From the NCBI GenBank assembly GCA_038230415.1, contig JBBRNH010000076.1, forward strand, positions 1 to 30,099: DNA of 30,099 bases, written 5' to 3'. Numbering within the stretch: position 1 is the first letter of the stretch; each line of letters begins with the position of its first letter. Shown in pieces: positions 15,711 to 23,244 of the stretch. A program made the position numbers and the translations under genes. The notes beneath the pieces were generated by a model, which saw only the letters and a program-made list of their open reading frames with translations, made no database searches and was not told the DNA's origin. Origin of the DNA: JBBRNH01 sp038230415. GTDB taxonomy: Bacteria; Bacteroidota; Bacteroidia; Cytophagales; Spirosomataceae.

Positions 15711-16148
15711 CTTTAGATACGCTTTTGCGTCGGTCAGCGCGGTATTGGTGCGTTGTTTTACGGCGGTCATGGTCTGTTTCTCGTTATCGAGGTAGCGCAG
15801 CGCATCGGCAGTGCCGAGTTTGGTGAGCGTATCGCCGTTATAATGCTCCATCCAGGCATTCATCGAACTGTCGGCCAGCGACAGTTGTCGTCTGATGCGC
15901 GTAATCTGCTCGCGCTCATCGGCAAGCTGCACCTGACTGAGTGCGCCCGCCGTTTTTAAACTGTCTAAAGCTGTTAAGCGGGCTTCGAGTTGCTTCTGGA
16001 GTTTGGGGAAGGCTCCCATCGTGAGCGGCATCACCTCGTCGTGCAGGGCAAACACGTCTTTTTCTGCTTTGTCAACGGCGGCTTTGTCGGTGCCGCAGGC
16101 CATCAGACTAATCAATAAAAGAGTTGGTAGTAAGCGTCGTCGGTTCAT
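15699..16148 (-). CDS. Small helical lipoprotein of unknown function
   Basis: A protein of about 149 residues with a lipoprotein signal (MNRRRLLPTLLLISLMAC) and a mature part made of long amphipathic helices, likely a coiled coil or helical bundle. Similar Bacteroidota proteins are often named viral A-type inclusion protein, a label with no functional meaning. It is first in a unit with SCO and cytochrome c and may serve the same envelope or respiratory function, which is inference. Start MNRRRL at 16148 is chosen over an ATG 18 bp upstream because it gives a standard signal. The stop overlaps the SCO start by four bases (ATGA). Confidence 0.75.
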   Translation of the reverse strand: MNRRRLLPTLLLISLMACGTDKAAVDKAEKDVFALHDEVMPLTMGAFPKLQKQLEARLTALDSLKTAGALSQVQLADEREQITRIRRQLSLADSSMNAWMEHYNGDTLTKLGTADALRYLDNEKQTMTAVKQRTNTALTDAKAYLKNEQ

Positions 16149-16188
16149 AGTGATGTATGTAGCCAAATATTGGTCGTGAGTTATTGAT

Positions 16189-17868
16189 TTAGGCCGTTGC
16201 TTTTGATACTACTTTGGCGTGTTTGAGCATCTCGCGGGCGTTTTTGAGCGCGTTGGCCGACGGGTTACTGCCGCCAATCATCTGGGCAATTTCGTTCACG
16301 CGCTCATCCTGGGTCAGTTTACGAACCCGGCTCACGGTTTTTTCGCCCGCGTGGTCTTTATACACGTAATAATGCACCGACCCCTGCGAGGCAATCTGCG
16401 GCAGGTGCGTGATGGAGATAAGCTGGTGACTATGCGCCATATCGGTCATCATGTTGCCCATTTTAATGGCAATCTCGCCCGAAACACCGGTGTCTATTTC
16501 GTCAAAAATAATGGTCGGTAGTGAGCGTCGGCTGGCAAGAATGTACTTGATTGCCATCATCAGCCGCGAGAACTCCCCGCCCGATGCCACGCTTTTCAAC
16601 GGCTGCGGATTGAGTCCTTTGTTGGCCGAGAATAAAAACGTTACCGTGTCAACGCCGGTTGGCGTGGGCTTGCCGATTTCCTGTTCGATGTGAAGCCGGG
16701 CGTTGGGCATACCGAGGTCGGTGAGCAGCCCGCCAATTTCCTGCTCGATGGGTTCCCGCACGGCCATCCGCACCGCCGAGAGTTCATCGGCACTGCCCTG
16801 CATCCGGGCGCGGGCGGCTTCGGCCTGATCGCGGGCGGCAGTCAGTTCCTCGTCTAAGTTCAGCACTTTGCTCACTTTCTGTTCCAGATCGGCCAGCAGG
16901 GCCAGCAGGTCGTCAACGGTTTTGGCCTGGTGTTTGGCCTGAAGCTGATAAATCACGTTGAGCCGGTCACGGACAATTTCGGTCCGGCTGATATCGGTAT
17001 CAACGGCATCTTCTTCGCGGCTGATGTCGTTGGCTAAGTCGCGGAGTTCAATCAATGTACTCTGGGCGCGTTGGTGCAGCGGTTTGTACTGGTCAGCCAG
17101 TTTAGCCACGCCCGACAGCGTTGACACCGCCCCTTTCAGGAGCGTTACGATAGATTGTTCGGGGTTTTCGAGGTAGTCGTAGGCTAAGAGCAGCTTTTCC
17201 TTGATTTCGTCGGCGTTCTCTAAAATCGTCAGTTCCTGTTCGAGCGTTTCCTGCTCGTCGGCCTGCAACCCGGCGCGGGAGAGTTCTTCATACAGAAAAT
17301 TGTTGTAGTTGAACTCTTTCCGCATCGCAGCCGCTTCTGACTGTAGCTTATCAAAAGCCACCTGCCGAACCCGATATGCCTGATAATCAAACCGATACCG
17401 GCGCAGTAGTTCGTCGTCCTGGGCGTAGGTGTCCACAATCTGCAACTGATATTCGTTAGAGCCGAGCAGTACCGAATCGTGCTGCGAGTGAATGTCCATC
17501 AGTTGACTCGTTACGCGCCGGAGGGCTTCGAGGTTCACCGGCGTATCGTTGACAAAGGCCCGTGTTTTGCCACTCGGACTGATTTCGCGCCGAATCACGC
17601 TTGTGGTAGCATAGTCAAGTTCTTCTTCCTCAAAAATCTGTTCCACAAAATACCCCGACAGGTCAAACGTCCCCTCGATCACGCATTTTTTTGCCGGGTC
17701 ATACAGCACCCGCGTATCGGCCCGGTTGCCTAAAAGCAAGCCAATCGCACCAAGCATAATTGATTTTCCCGCGCCGGTTTCGCCCGTGATGATGTTCAGC
17801 GAATTGCCGGGCGACAGTTCGAGGTGTTCGATCAGGGCGTAGTTTTTAATCAGTAAATGCGACAGCAT
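16189..17868 (-). CDS. recN: DNA repair ATPase RecN
   Basis: RecN is an SMC-like cytoplasmic ATPase that gathers DNA ends during double-strand break repair. The 559-residue protein begins MLSHLLIKNYALIEHLELSPG, with Walker A GETGAGKS (29-36), two long central coiled-coil regions (about 155-370), then the signature region LKSVASGGEFSRLMMAIK and Walker B TIIFDEIDTGVSG, ending with the usual SITHLPQIAS. Length is normal. It is the last gene of the coaBC-porD-recN run, 136 bp after porD; a short dyad GCGTTC/GAACGC at 17914-17932 lies in that gap. Confidence 0.95.
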   Translation of the reverse strand: MLSHLLIKNYALIEHLELSPGNSLNIITGETGAGKSIMLGAIGLLLGNRADTRVLYDPAKKCVIEGTFDLSGYFVEQIFEEEELDYATTSVIRREISPSGKTRAFVNDTPVNLEALRRVTSQLMDIHSQHDSVLLGSNEYQLQIVDTYAQDDELLRRYRFDYQAYRVRQVAFDKLQSEAAAMRKEFNYNNFLYEELSRAGLQADEQETLEQELTILENADEIKEKLLLAYDYLENPEQSIVTLLKGAVSTLSGVAKLADQYKPLHQRAQSTLIELRDLANDISREEDAVDTDISRTEIVRDRLNVIYQLQAKHQAKTVDDLLALLADLEQKVSKVLNLDEELTAARDQAEAARARMQGSADELSAVRMAVREPIEQEIGGLLTDLGMPNARLHIEQEIGKPTPTGVDTVTFLFSANKGLNPQPLKSVASGGEFSRLMMAIKYILASRRSLPTIIFDEIDTGVSGEIAIKMGNMMTDMAHSHQLISITHLPQIASQGSVHYYVYKDHAGEKTVSRVRKLTQDERVNEIAQMIGGSNPSANALKNAREMLKHAKVVSKATA

Positions 17869-18004
17869 ATCTTGAGTATCAACATTTTAGAGGTGTATCG
17901 TTGCACTGTTTCAGCGTTCTGTACAGGAACGCATTTTGGCAAAAGAGTCATTGACCGTCAGAACGGATCAACGCCTTAATACAGCAACAATACAATACGC
18001 AAAC

Positions 18005-18907
18005 TCATCTCAACAATCTTCGGTAGCCTTCGGTTTGGCCGGGGTCAAGTTGAGACAGCAGATCAAAAGCGCGTTTGCGTTCATTGGGCGTGCCTTCGTA
18101 GAGAATGTTGGTCAATTCGTCGGATTTAGCGTCGAAAAACGAGTTCAGCAGTACCGCACCGGGCTTTTGGAGCGTTACTGTTCGCAGCATAGTCAGCATA
18201 TCTAAGGTTTGTTTCCTGACTTGCTGGGGATTACCGGCAAAATTATCTAACCCAAGCCGGTAGTAGGTGTACAGCGCATCCCGAAAGGGCAGGAGCTGCT
18301 GGCTTTGCAGGTTTTCGATGAGGTTATAGCGGTTCCGTTTGTCGCCATCGGCCCGCCAGCCGGGGGCTACCGTGCCGGCCTGTTGCGCCAGGTTTGACAC
18401 ATTATACGCCTGCTGAATAAACGGAGAGCCGCCTTCTTTGCTGAATGTGTCATGGTCAACGGCCAGCACAATATTGGCATAAAACGCCATAATCGAGGTT
18501 AGCTCGTCGGTGTAGATATTGTCGCGGTAAAAAACGGGCGTAGTCGGCAGGTAAAAAAAGCTGAACGACCGATCTACATAGCTGAACGTGGTGGTTTCGT
18601 AGGCGGTGCCATACACGGGCCGCGTCACCACGAGTTGGGCCGTACCCTCAAACGCGCCCTGCTGCACCGATTTCAGCAAATTAATGGTCAGGGTGCAGTT
18701 AATCCGTTCGGCGGGCTGAAACTGGTTATTGGTCCAGCGTCGGTTGTTCATCAGGTCGCTGATAACGCCTTTAAGCTGGCTGACGTAGGAGAAGTCGGTT
18801 TTCTGCTGGGCAAACAACTGGTCGGAGTTCACCGTAACGGTGCAGTTGAGTTCCTGGGCCTGCGTTGTGAAGGCAAAACACACAAAGAAAAAGGAGAGAA
18901 GTCTCAT
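18005..18907 (-). CDS. porD: PorD-type (DUF4835) protein, type IX secretion-associated
   Basis: A 300-residue protein with a cleaved signal (MRLLSFFFVCFAFTTQAQ) and the DUF4835 pattern: ELNCTVTVNSDQL at the mature N-terminus, DLMNNRRWTNNQF, INCTLTINLLK, and the central SFFYLPTTPVFYRDNIYTDELTS region. DUF4835 proteins are called PorD in the type IX secretion literature and are periplasmic; their exact task is unclear. The order coaBC-porD-recN is familiar in Bacteroidota. The frame is open upstream to 19039, but that stretch overlaps the toxin gene, and the ATG at 18907 gives the signal peptide. Confidence 0.85.
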   Translation of the reverse strand: MRLLSFFFVCFAFTTQAQELNCTVTVNSDQLFAQQKTDFSYVSQLKGVISDLMNNRRWTNNQFQPAERINCTLTINLLKSVQQGAFEGTAQLVVTRPVYGTAYETTTFSYVDRSFSFFYLPTTPVFYRDNIYTDELTSIMAFYANIVLAVDHDTFSKEGGSPFIQQAYNVSNLAQQAGTVAPGWRADGDKRNRYNLIENLQSQQLLPFRDALYTYYRLGLDNFAGNPQQVRKQTLDMLTMLRTVTLQKPGAVLLNSFFDAKSDELTNILYEGTPNERKRAFDLLSQLDPGQTEGYRRLLR

Positions 18908-18929
18908 AAGGCAAGAACCACAGATAAGT

Positions 18930-19328
18930 TTAGTATTTAACGAGCCGCAACCCAAAACCGGGTAAGTGATCAAAATCCCCATCAGTTGTGTGCAAATCCA
19001 TATCGAAATATAAGGCAGTAGCCGCGATCCACAAGTCATTTTTACCCATATTTCGAGACGATAGGCCGGGCGGTAACGGCTTCACTATTAACTGTCCCTG
19101 ACTGTAGGCATCAGCCTGAGCGTATAATGGAATGAGCGAACGGGTTATTTCGACCAAGGGATAATAATCAAGAATGACTTGTAGAAACGCCACTTTTTGA
19201 TAGCCCCAATCAGCTTTCAAGGCAAATGCTTCTAACTCGCCAGCTACTACTATCGGAATAATCAGTTGAGCTGGTAATGGCTCACGGCTGCGTATATGCC
19301 GAATGATTAGATTTGTATCAAAAATCAT
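18930..19328 (-). CDS. PIN-domain (VapC-like) toxin
   Basis: The 132-residue protein is a PIN-domain nuclease. The acidic metal-binding set is complete: Asp4 in FDTN, Glu31 in VVAGEL, Asp98 in KNDLWIAATAL, and Asp116/Asp118 in TTDGDFDHL. VapC toxins cleave tRNA or rRNA and are held inactive by a cognate antitoxin. The gene overlaps the upstream antitoxin gene by 11 bp, the usual arrangement. It lies inside the coaBC-porD run, 22 bp before the porD start. Base composition is lower in GC than its neighbours: about 42% by hand count for 19141-19260, against 68% at 18601-18660 in porD. Confidence 0.88.
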   Translation of the reverse strand: MIFDTNLIIRHIRSREPLPAQLIIPIVVAGELEAFALKADWGYQKVAFLQVILDYYPLVEITRSLIPLYAQADAYSQGQLIVKPLPPGLSSRNMGKNDLWIAATALYFDMDLHTTDGDFDHLPGFGLRLVKY

Positions 19329-19533
19329 CCCCGGTAATCTCCTGATTTAGTAAGGCTTCCATCCGCTTATTTTCAATAACCGTAAATCCTAAATCTGGTA
19401 TTTGTAAGGGCTTATCTGGTGCTATCTCCTGCATGAAGCGAGCAATGCCCCAACGTCGAATATCTTCGGGTTTGTAAATAGTAGTTCCCGCACCAAAAGG
19501 CCGGGTAAACTCTGTAATCATTTCAGCATTCAT
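19318..19533 (-). CDS. Putative antitoxin of the PIN-domain toxin
   Basis: A 71-residue protein directly upstream of, and overlapping, the PIN toxin gene. The central part (PEDIRRWGIARFMQEIAPDK) looks helical and the acidic C-terminus (LLNQEITGDDF) could block the toxin active site. I do not see a standard ribbon-helix-helix or AbrB motif, so the DNA-binding class is unknown. Its ATG (19531-19533) overlaps the stop of coaBC as ATGA, which couples its translation to that gene. A second in-frame ATG lies 12 bp downstream. The assignment rests on size, position and overlap. Confidence 0.72.
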   Translation of the reverse strand: MNAEMITEFTRPFGAGTTIYKPEDIRRWGIARFMQEIAPDKPLQIPDLGFTVIENKRMEALLNQEITGDDF

Positions 19534-20759
19534 CGGGCTATCAGTTTTTCAGTCACTAAAGATAACAAATCCCGCGCTAATTCTTCCTTTAGTTTCAAGT
19601 CAAATTCATGCACCGGGCCATCCCGGTCAATAACGGTGATTTTGTTGGTATCGTGTCCGAAACCGGCACCCGCATCGCGCAGCGAGTTCAGTACGATCAG
19701 GTCTAAATTCTTGCTAATCAATTTTTTACGGGCATTTTCTTCTTCGTTATTCGTTTCGAGGGCAAAGCCAACCAGTATCTGCCCGGCGCGTTTCTGCTGG
19801 CCGAGGGTAGCGGCAATATCCACCGTTTTGGTGAGTTCGAGGCTGAATGTCGCTTCTTTCTTCTTGATTTTCTGGTCGGCGGGGTGCGTGGGTGTATAGT
19901 CGGCAACGGCGGCACTCAAAATCACCACGTCGGCCCCGGCAAATTCACGGTCGGTGGCCTCGTACATCTCCTGGGCCGACCGAACATCCACGCGCCGAAC
20001 GGTGGGGTGGGGCAGGGGCAGGGCCGTTGGGCCGCTCACCAGAACCACAGTGGCACCAGCTTCGGCAAAGGCGCGGGCCAGGGCATAGCCCATCTTGCCG
20101 GTCGAATGATTCGAGATAAACCGCACCGGGTCAATGGCTTCCTGCGTTGGCCCGGCAGTGATTAAAACAGTGATGAGTGATAAGTGATGAGTGACGAGTG
20201 AATTTCCTGAAACACGCTTTGCGCTTAACGCTTCACTCACCACCGAAAAGATTGTTTCCGGCTCGGATAGTCTCCCCTCACCAACGAGACCACTGGCTAA
20301 TTCGCCAAATTCGGCCCGGATAATGTGATTACCGAACGATTCGAGCCGACGCAGATTGTCGAGCGTGGCCGGATGGCGGTACATATCTAAGTCCATGGCC
20401 GGGGCAAAAAAGACCGGGCATTTGGCCGACAGATACACCGCCGACAGCAGATCGTCGCAGAGGGCGTGGGCGCAGCGGGCCAGCGTCCGGGCCGAGGCCG
20501 GGGCAATCACCAATGCGTCGGCCCACAAACCGAGGTCAACGTGGTTATTCCAGGTGCCGGTGTCGTCGTTGGCAAAGACCGATAAAACGGGGCGTTTTGA
20601 GAGCGTTGCCAGCGTGAGGGGTGTGATAAACGTTTTGGCCGATTCGGTCATAACAACCTGTACCTCGGCTCCGGCTTTCACCAAAAGCCGCACCATCAGG
20701 GCCGATTTGTAGGCAGAAATACTACCGGATACGCCCAAAAGAATTTTTTTGCCCTGCAT
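19530..20759 (-). CDS. coaBC: Bifunctional phosphopantothenoylcysteine decarboxylase/synthetase
   Basis: CoaBC joins 4'-phosphopantothenate to cysteine (CoaB) and decarboxylates the product (CoaC), middle steps of coenzyme A synthesis. The N-terminal flavoprotein half starts MQGKKILLGVSGSISAYK and has the active-site His in NNHVDLGLWAD and APAMDLDM. The CoaB half starts VLITAGPTQEAIDPVRFISNHSTGKMG and includes AAVADY and KIKK. Two positions differ from E. coli: Asp replaces Asn in PAMN, and Ser replaces Cys in the GxLACG lid (here GELASG). Residues 186-197 in the inter-domain linker are encoded by 7-nt repeats. The start at 20759 is preferred to ATG 20786, which lies in a repeat. Confidence 0.93.
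   Translation of the reverse strand: MQGKKILLGVSGSISAYKSALMVRLLVKAGAEVQVVMTESAKTFITPLTLATLSKRPVLSVFANDDTGTWNNHVDLGLWADALVIAPASARTLARCAHALCDDLLSAVYLSAKCPVFFAPAMDLDMYRHPATLDNLRRLESFGNHIIRAEFGELASGLVGEGRLSEPETIFSVVSEALSAKRVSGNSLVTHHLSLITVLITAGPTQEAIDPVRFISNHSTGKMGYALARAFAEAGATVVLVSGPTALPLPHPTVRRVDVRSAQEMYEATDREFAGADVVILSAAVADYTPTHPADQKIKKKEATFSLELTKTVDIAATLGQQKRAGQILVGFALETNNEEENARKKLISKNLDLIVLNSLRDAGAGFGHDTNKITVIDRDGPVHEFDLKLKEELARDLLSLVTEKLIAR
20169..20240. repeat. 7-nt repeat (AGTGATG type) inside coaBC
   Basis: Five exact-phase heptads run 20169-20203, with units AGTGATG, AGTGATA, AGTGACG and AGTGAAT. A short inverted match (TTCACTC) follows at 20232-20238. The whole lies within the coaBC reading frame and encodes part of the linker between the CoaC and CoaB domains. 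Confidence 0.8.
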
Positions 20760-20770
20760 GGGTTGGGTTA

Positions 20771-20888
20771 TTACACGGAGACACACAAAGAAACACAGAG
20801 ATTCACAGAGATAACACCGTGTTCATTGCTAATTAATTAGTCAGTATGCCGTGCTTCTCTGTGAATCTCCGTACACCTCTGTGTAACA
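20771..20888. repeat. Inverted-repeat element (CACAGAG/CTCTGTG type) upstream of coaBC
   Basis: Arm one (20771-20817) is made of CACAGAG-like units and ends GATAACAC. Arm two (20851-20886) is its imperfect reverse complement, including the shared TCTCTGTGAATCTC, but is about 10 nt shorter. The spacer is AT-rich. The element fills the gap between divergent coaBC and the OmpA-like gene, so the coaBC promoter must lie in or beyond it. Confidence 0.8.
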
Positions 20889-20922
20889 AATGCCCCAAAC
20901 CACTCAAAATCAGATGACTTTC

Positions 20923-20952
20923 TTGGATTTGTGAGTCATACTTGTACTTTTG
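20923..20952 (+). promoter_or_regulatory. Promoter of the OmpA-HhH operon
   Basis: A -33 TTG (20923-20925) and a -7 TACTTTTG (20945-20952) are 19 bp apart, an exact fit to the Bacteroidota consensus TTG-N17-23-TAnnTTTG. The expected start of transcription is near 20958-20960, about 65 nt before the ATG at 21024. It also rules out the upstream ATG at 20931 as start codon. Confidence 0.75.
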
Positions 20953-21023
20953 ACATACATTGGCCGCTTGTCCCGAAATCAGGAAAGTCGTTAGTAAATT
21001 ACCACCTTCTTAACCCTGCCTTT

Positions 21024-21977
21024 ATGTTTGCCAACCGAATTTTCTGGTTCGTCCTGCTCCTTGTCTGGATGGCCGGTTCGACGTGGTGGCACGTCTGTAA
21101 AATCAAATTCCTTTGCGGTGATGATGCCCCGTCTGGTATGACAACCGGATTGACGCGCTCTGCCCTGACCATTGCCGACGGTGATCGGTTTAGCCTAACG
21201 CTGCCCGGTGGCTTCGATTTTGCCCGCTCCGGTGCCGACCCGAACATAAGCCGGTTCGAGACCTCGCTCGATTCGCTGGCCTCGTACCTGCAAAACAACC
21301 CCGGTCGCGCCTTGACAATTACCGGCTACTACGGGGCCAACGAGACGAACAACACGTCGTTTGCGAACGTAGGCTTGGGCCGCGCCGAAACCATGAAGCA
21401 ATTGCTGGTGCAGAAAGGCGTTCCGGCGGTCTCGCTGCTGACCAAATCCGAACGGCTCGGCAAACCGACGTACAACGCAACCGGCGATTCGCTCAATGGC
21501 GGATTAGGCTTCTCGTTCGGGGCTGAGTTTGCCGCTCCCGCTGCCACATCCCTCGCCACCGCCGACACCACTGCCGTAGTCTCGACAACAACGGTGACGA
21601 CAGAGCAGCAATTAGCTGAAAAACAGACGTTTGAGTCAGTCTTTAAACCGATTGATCTGTATTTCCCGACCGGAAAGTCAGACTATATTCACACCAACGA
21701 CACCGACCGTTTCTTTGCCGAAGCCGCTAAATACCTTCCCGAACACAAAGACAAAAAACTGCTCCTGACGGGCTATACCGACGATGAAGGCAGCGTAGCA
21801 TCAAACCTGAATCTGTCGCGCAAACGGGCCTCAGCCGTGCAGAAACAGTTAGAAAAAGCTGGTATCACTTTGGCGCAGGTTGAGATAAAAGCCAAAGGTG
21901 AAGCCGATCCCAAAGCATCGAACGATACTGAAGATGGCCGGAAAGCCAACCGCCGGGTAACAGTCGTAGTGGAATAA
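21024..21977 (+). CDS. Membrane-anchored OmpA-like protein with two OmpA-type domains
   Basis: The 317-residue protein begins with one uncleaved-looking membrane helix (RIFWFVLLLVWMAGSTWW) with a positive N-terminus, placing the rest in the periplasm. The C-terminal domain (about 204-317) is a clear OmpA/MotB peptidoglycan-binding fold: IDLYFPTGKSD, LLLTGYTDDEG, LNLSRKRASAVQKQL, GEADPKASN and KANRRVTVVVE. A weaker copy occurs at about 75-150 (SRFETSLDSLASYL, LTITGYYGANE, LGRAETMKQLLVQKG). The linker between is rich in Thr and Ala. It is the first gene of an operon with two helix-hairpin-helix proteins. It could anchor them to the cell wall. Function unknown. Confidence 0.85.
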   Translation: MFANRIFWFVLLLVWMAGSTWWHVCKIKFLCGDDAPSGMTTGLTRSALTIADGDRFSLTLPGGFDFARSGADPNISRFETSLDSLASYLQNNPGRALTITGYYGANETNNTSFANVGLGRAETMKQLLVQKGVPAVSLLTKSERLGKPTYNATGDSLNGGLGFSFGAEFAAPAATSLATADTTAVVSTTTVTTEQQLAEKQTFESVFKPIDLYFPTGKSDYIHTNDTDRFFAEAAKYLPEHKDKKLLLTGYTDDEGSVASNLNLSRKRASAVQKQLEKAGITLAQVEIKAKGEADPKASNDTEDGRKANRRVTVVVE

Positions 21978-21997
21978 CCTAACCGAAACCCCAGACA

Positions 21998-22498
21998 ATG
22001 TTCAAAGACTTTAACCCCTATAACCTGCCCGATGCCAACTGGCAGCACTGGCTGATGTGGATTGTGGCCGGTATGCTCGGCTTCATCATCGGGTATGTTT
22101 CGCGGCAAACCACCATCCGGCAGCTCGAAGGCGACCTCGCCAGCACCGACCGCGACCTTGACGATTGCCTGAAAACGCCCGTTATGGTGTTGCCAACCGG
22201 CACCGACGAAAGCGCGGTGATGGCCCGGATTGCGGCCCGTGCCACCGAACTCAACTTCGACCGGATTGGCCTCGCCACGGCTACCCAGGCCGATGATCTC
22301 AAAGATATTGTGGGCGTGGGGCCGTTCTTAGAGCGCAAACTCCACAGCCTTGGTATTTACACATTCCGGCAGGTGGCTAACTTTACGAAAGAAGATATGG
22401 ACAAGGTGAACGAAATCATCGAGTTTTTTCCCGGTCGTATCGAGCGCGACAATTGGGTGGGCCAGTCGGCAGACCTCCATAAGAAGAAACAGTCGTAA
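21998..22498 (+). CDS. Membrane-anchored helix-hairpin-helix protein, copy 1
   Basis: A 166-residue protein: one N-terminal membrane helix (HWLMWIVAGMLGFIIGYV) followed by positive residues, so the rest should be cytoplasmic; a short helical linker with one Cys (DLDDC); and a C-terminal helix-hairpin-helix domain (DDLKDIVGVGPFLERKLHSLGIYTFRQVANF). This domain resembles the H3TH DNA-binding module of COG3743 proteins and of extended L21-type proteins. It lacks nuclease residues that I can see, so DNA or RNA binding is more likely than cleavage. It starts 20 bp after the OmpA-like gene and is followed by a close paralogue. Confidence 0.8.
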   Translation: MFKDFNPYNLPDANWQHWLMWIVAGMLGFIIGYVSRQTTIRQLEGDLASTDRDLDDCLKTPVMVLPTGTDESAVMARIAARATELNFDRIGLATATQADDLKDIVGVGPFLERKLHSLGIYTFRQVANFTKEDMDKVNEIIEFFPGRIERDNWVGQSADLHKKKQS

Positions 22499-22512
22499 AA
22501 ACCTAACTCACT

Positions 22513-23151
22513 ATGTTTGGAGACCCATTAAGCCAACCGGCAGCCATTCTTGAAGCGTTGCTCATTTTATCGCTGGCCGCGTTTCTGGGCTGGCTCATCG
22601 CCCGGTTGTGGCTCAACAGCCGGATTGCCGCCCTGCAAACCGCTATTGCCGACAAAGAATCTGAACTGGAAAATTGCCGCCGGTCAAAAAAAATGGTCCC
22701 GGTAGTGGTGGCCCCGGTTGTCCCGCGCCCCGCCAGTAGTATTCCCCGTACTGATGTTGTTCCCCCACCGATGCCGGTTATTGAGCCGATTCGGGCCGTT
22801 GTTGATGCTATTGCTGTGCCGGTTATCGCCGTTACAAAACCGGCTACAACAGAAGATGCCGTGCTGAACCGGATTGCGGCCCGCGCTAATGAGTTGAATT
22901 TTGACCGGATTGGCTTAGCTACTGCCGCCGAAGCTGACGACCTCAAGGAAATTGTGGGTGTGGGGCCGTTCTTGGAGAAAAAACTGCATAGTCTTGGCAT
23001 CTATACATTCCGGCAGGTGGCTAACTTCGCTAAAGAAGACATTGATAAGGTGAATGAGATCATCGAGTTTTTTCCCGGTCGGATTGGCCGCGACAACTGG
23101 GTGGGGCAGTCGAAGGTATTTTACGAGAAAAAATACGGTGGCACAGCGTGA
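22513..23151 (+). CDS. Membrane-anchored helix-hairpin-helix protein, copy 2
   Basis: A 212-residue paralogue of the preceding gene with the same layout: membrane helix (ALLILSLAAFLGWLIARLW), a helical stretch with one Cys (ELENC), a longer Pro/Val-rich linker (about 60-115), and the helix-hairpin-helix domain. By hand alignment 73 of 81 residues in the C-terminal part are identical to copy 1, whereas the N-terminal halves differ, so the domain is under strong constraint or was recently converted. The gene starts 14 bp after copy 1 and ends just before a strong terminator, closing the operon. Confidence 0.8.
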   Translation: MFGDPLSQPAAILEALLILSLAAFLGWLIARLWLNSRIAALQTAIADKESELENCRRSKKMVPVVVAPVVPRPASSIPRTDVVPPPMPVIEPIRAVVDAIAVPVIAVTKPATTEDAVLNRIAARANELNFDRIGLATAAEADDLKEIVGVGPFLEKKLHSLGIYTFRQVANFAKEDIDKVNEIIEFFPGRIGRDNWVGQSKVFYEKKYGGTA

Positions 23152-23173
23152 GTATCCAACCGTTTTACACACC

Positions 23174-23206
23174 AACGCCCCGGCCATTCCTGGCCGGGGC
23201 GTTTTG
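23174..23206 (+). terminator. Intrinsic terminator of the OmpA-HhH operon
   Basis: A perfect 13-bp GC-rich stem (23174-23186 with 23191-23203) closes on a TTCC loop and is followed by a short T tract (TTTT at 23202-23205). It lies 22 bp after the last gene of the operon and before the convergent sigma factor gene. Confidence 0.85.
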
Positions 23207-23244
23207 CTATGAGTAGCGCGGAGTGCAACTACGCCTTACTCGTC

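Noticed and set aside
17914..17932. LexA-type operator upstream of recN
   Set aside because: The dyad contains CTGTACAG but lacks the spacing of known LexA boxes and no LexA gene is in view; kept only as a short dyad.
20931..21023. Earlier start of the OmpA-like protein at 20931
   Set aside because: It would lie inside the consensus promoter, upstream of the expected transcription start.
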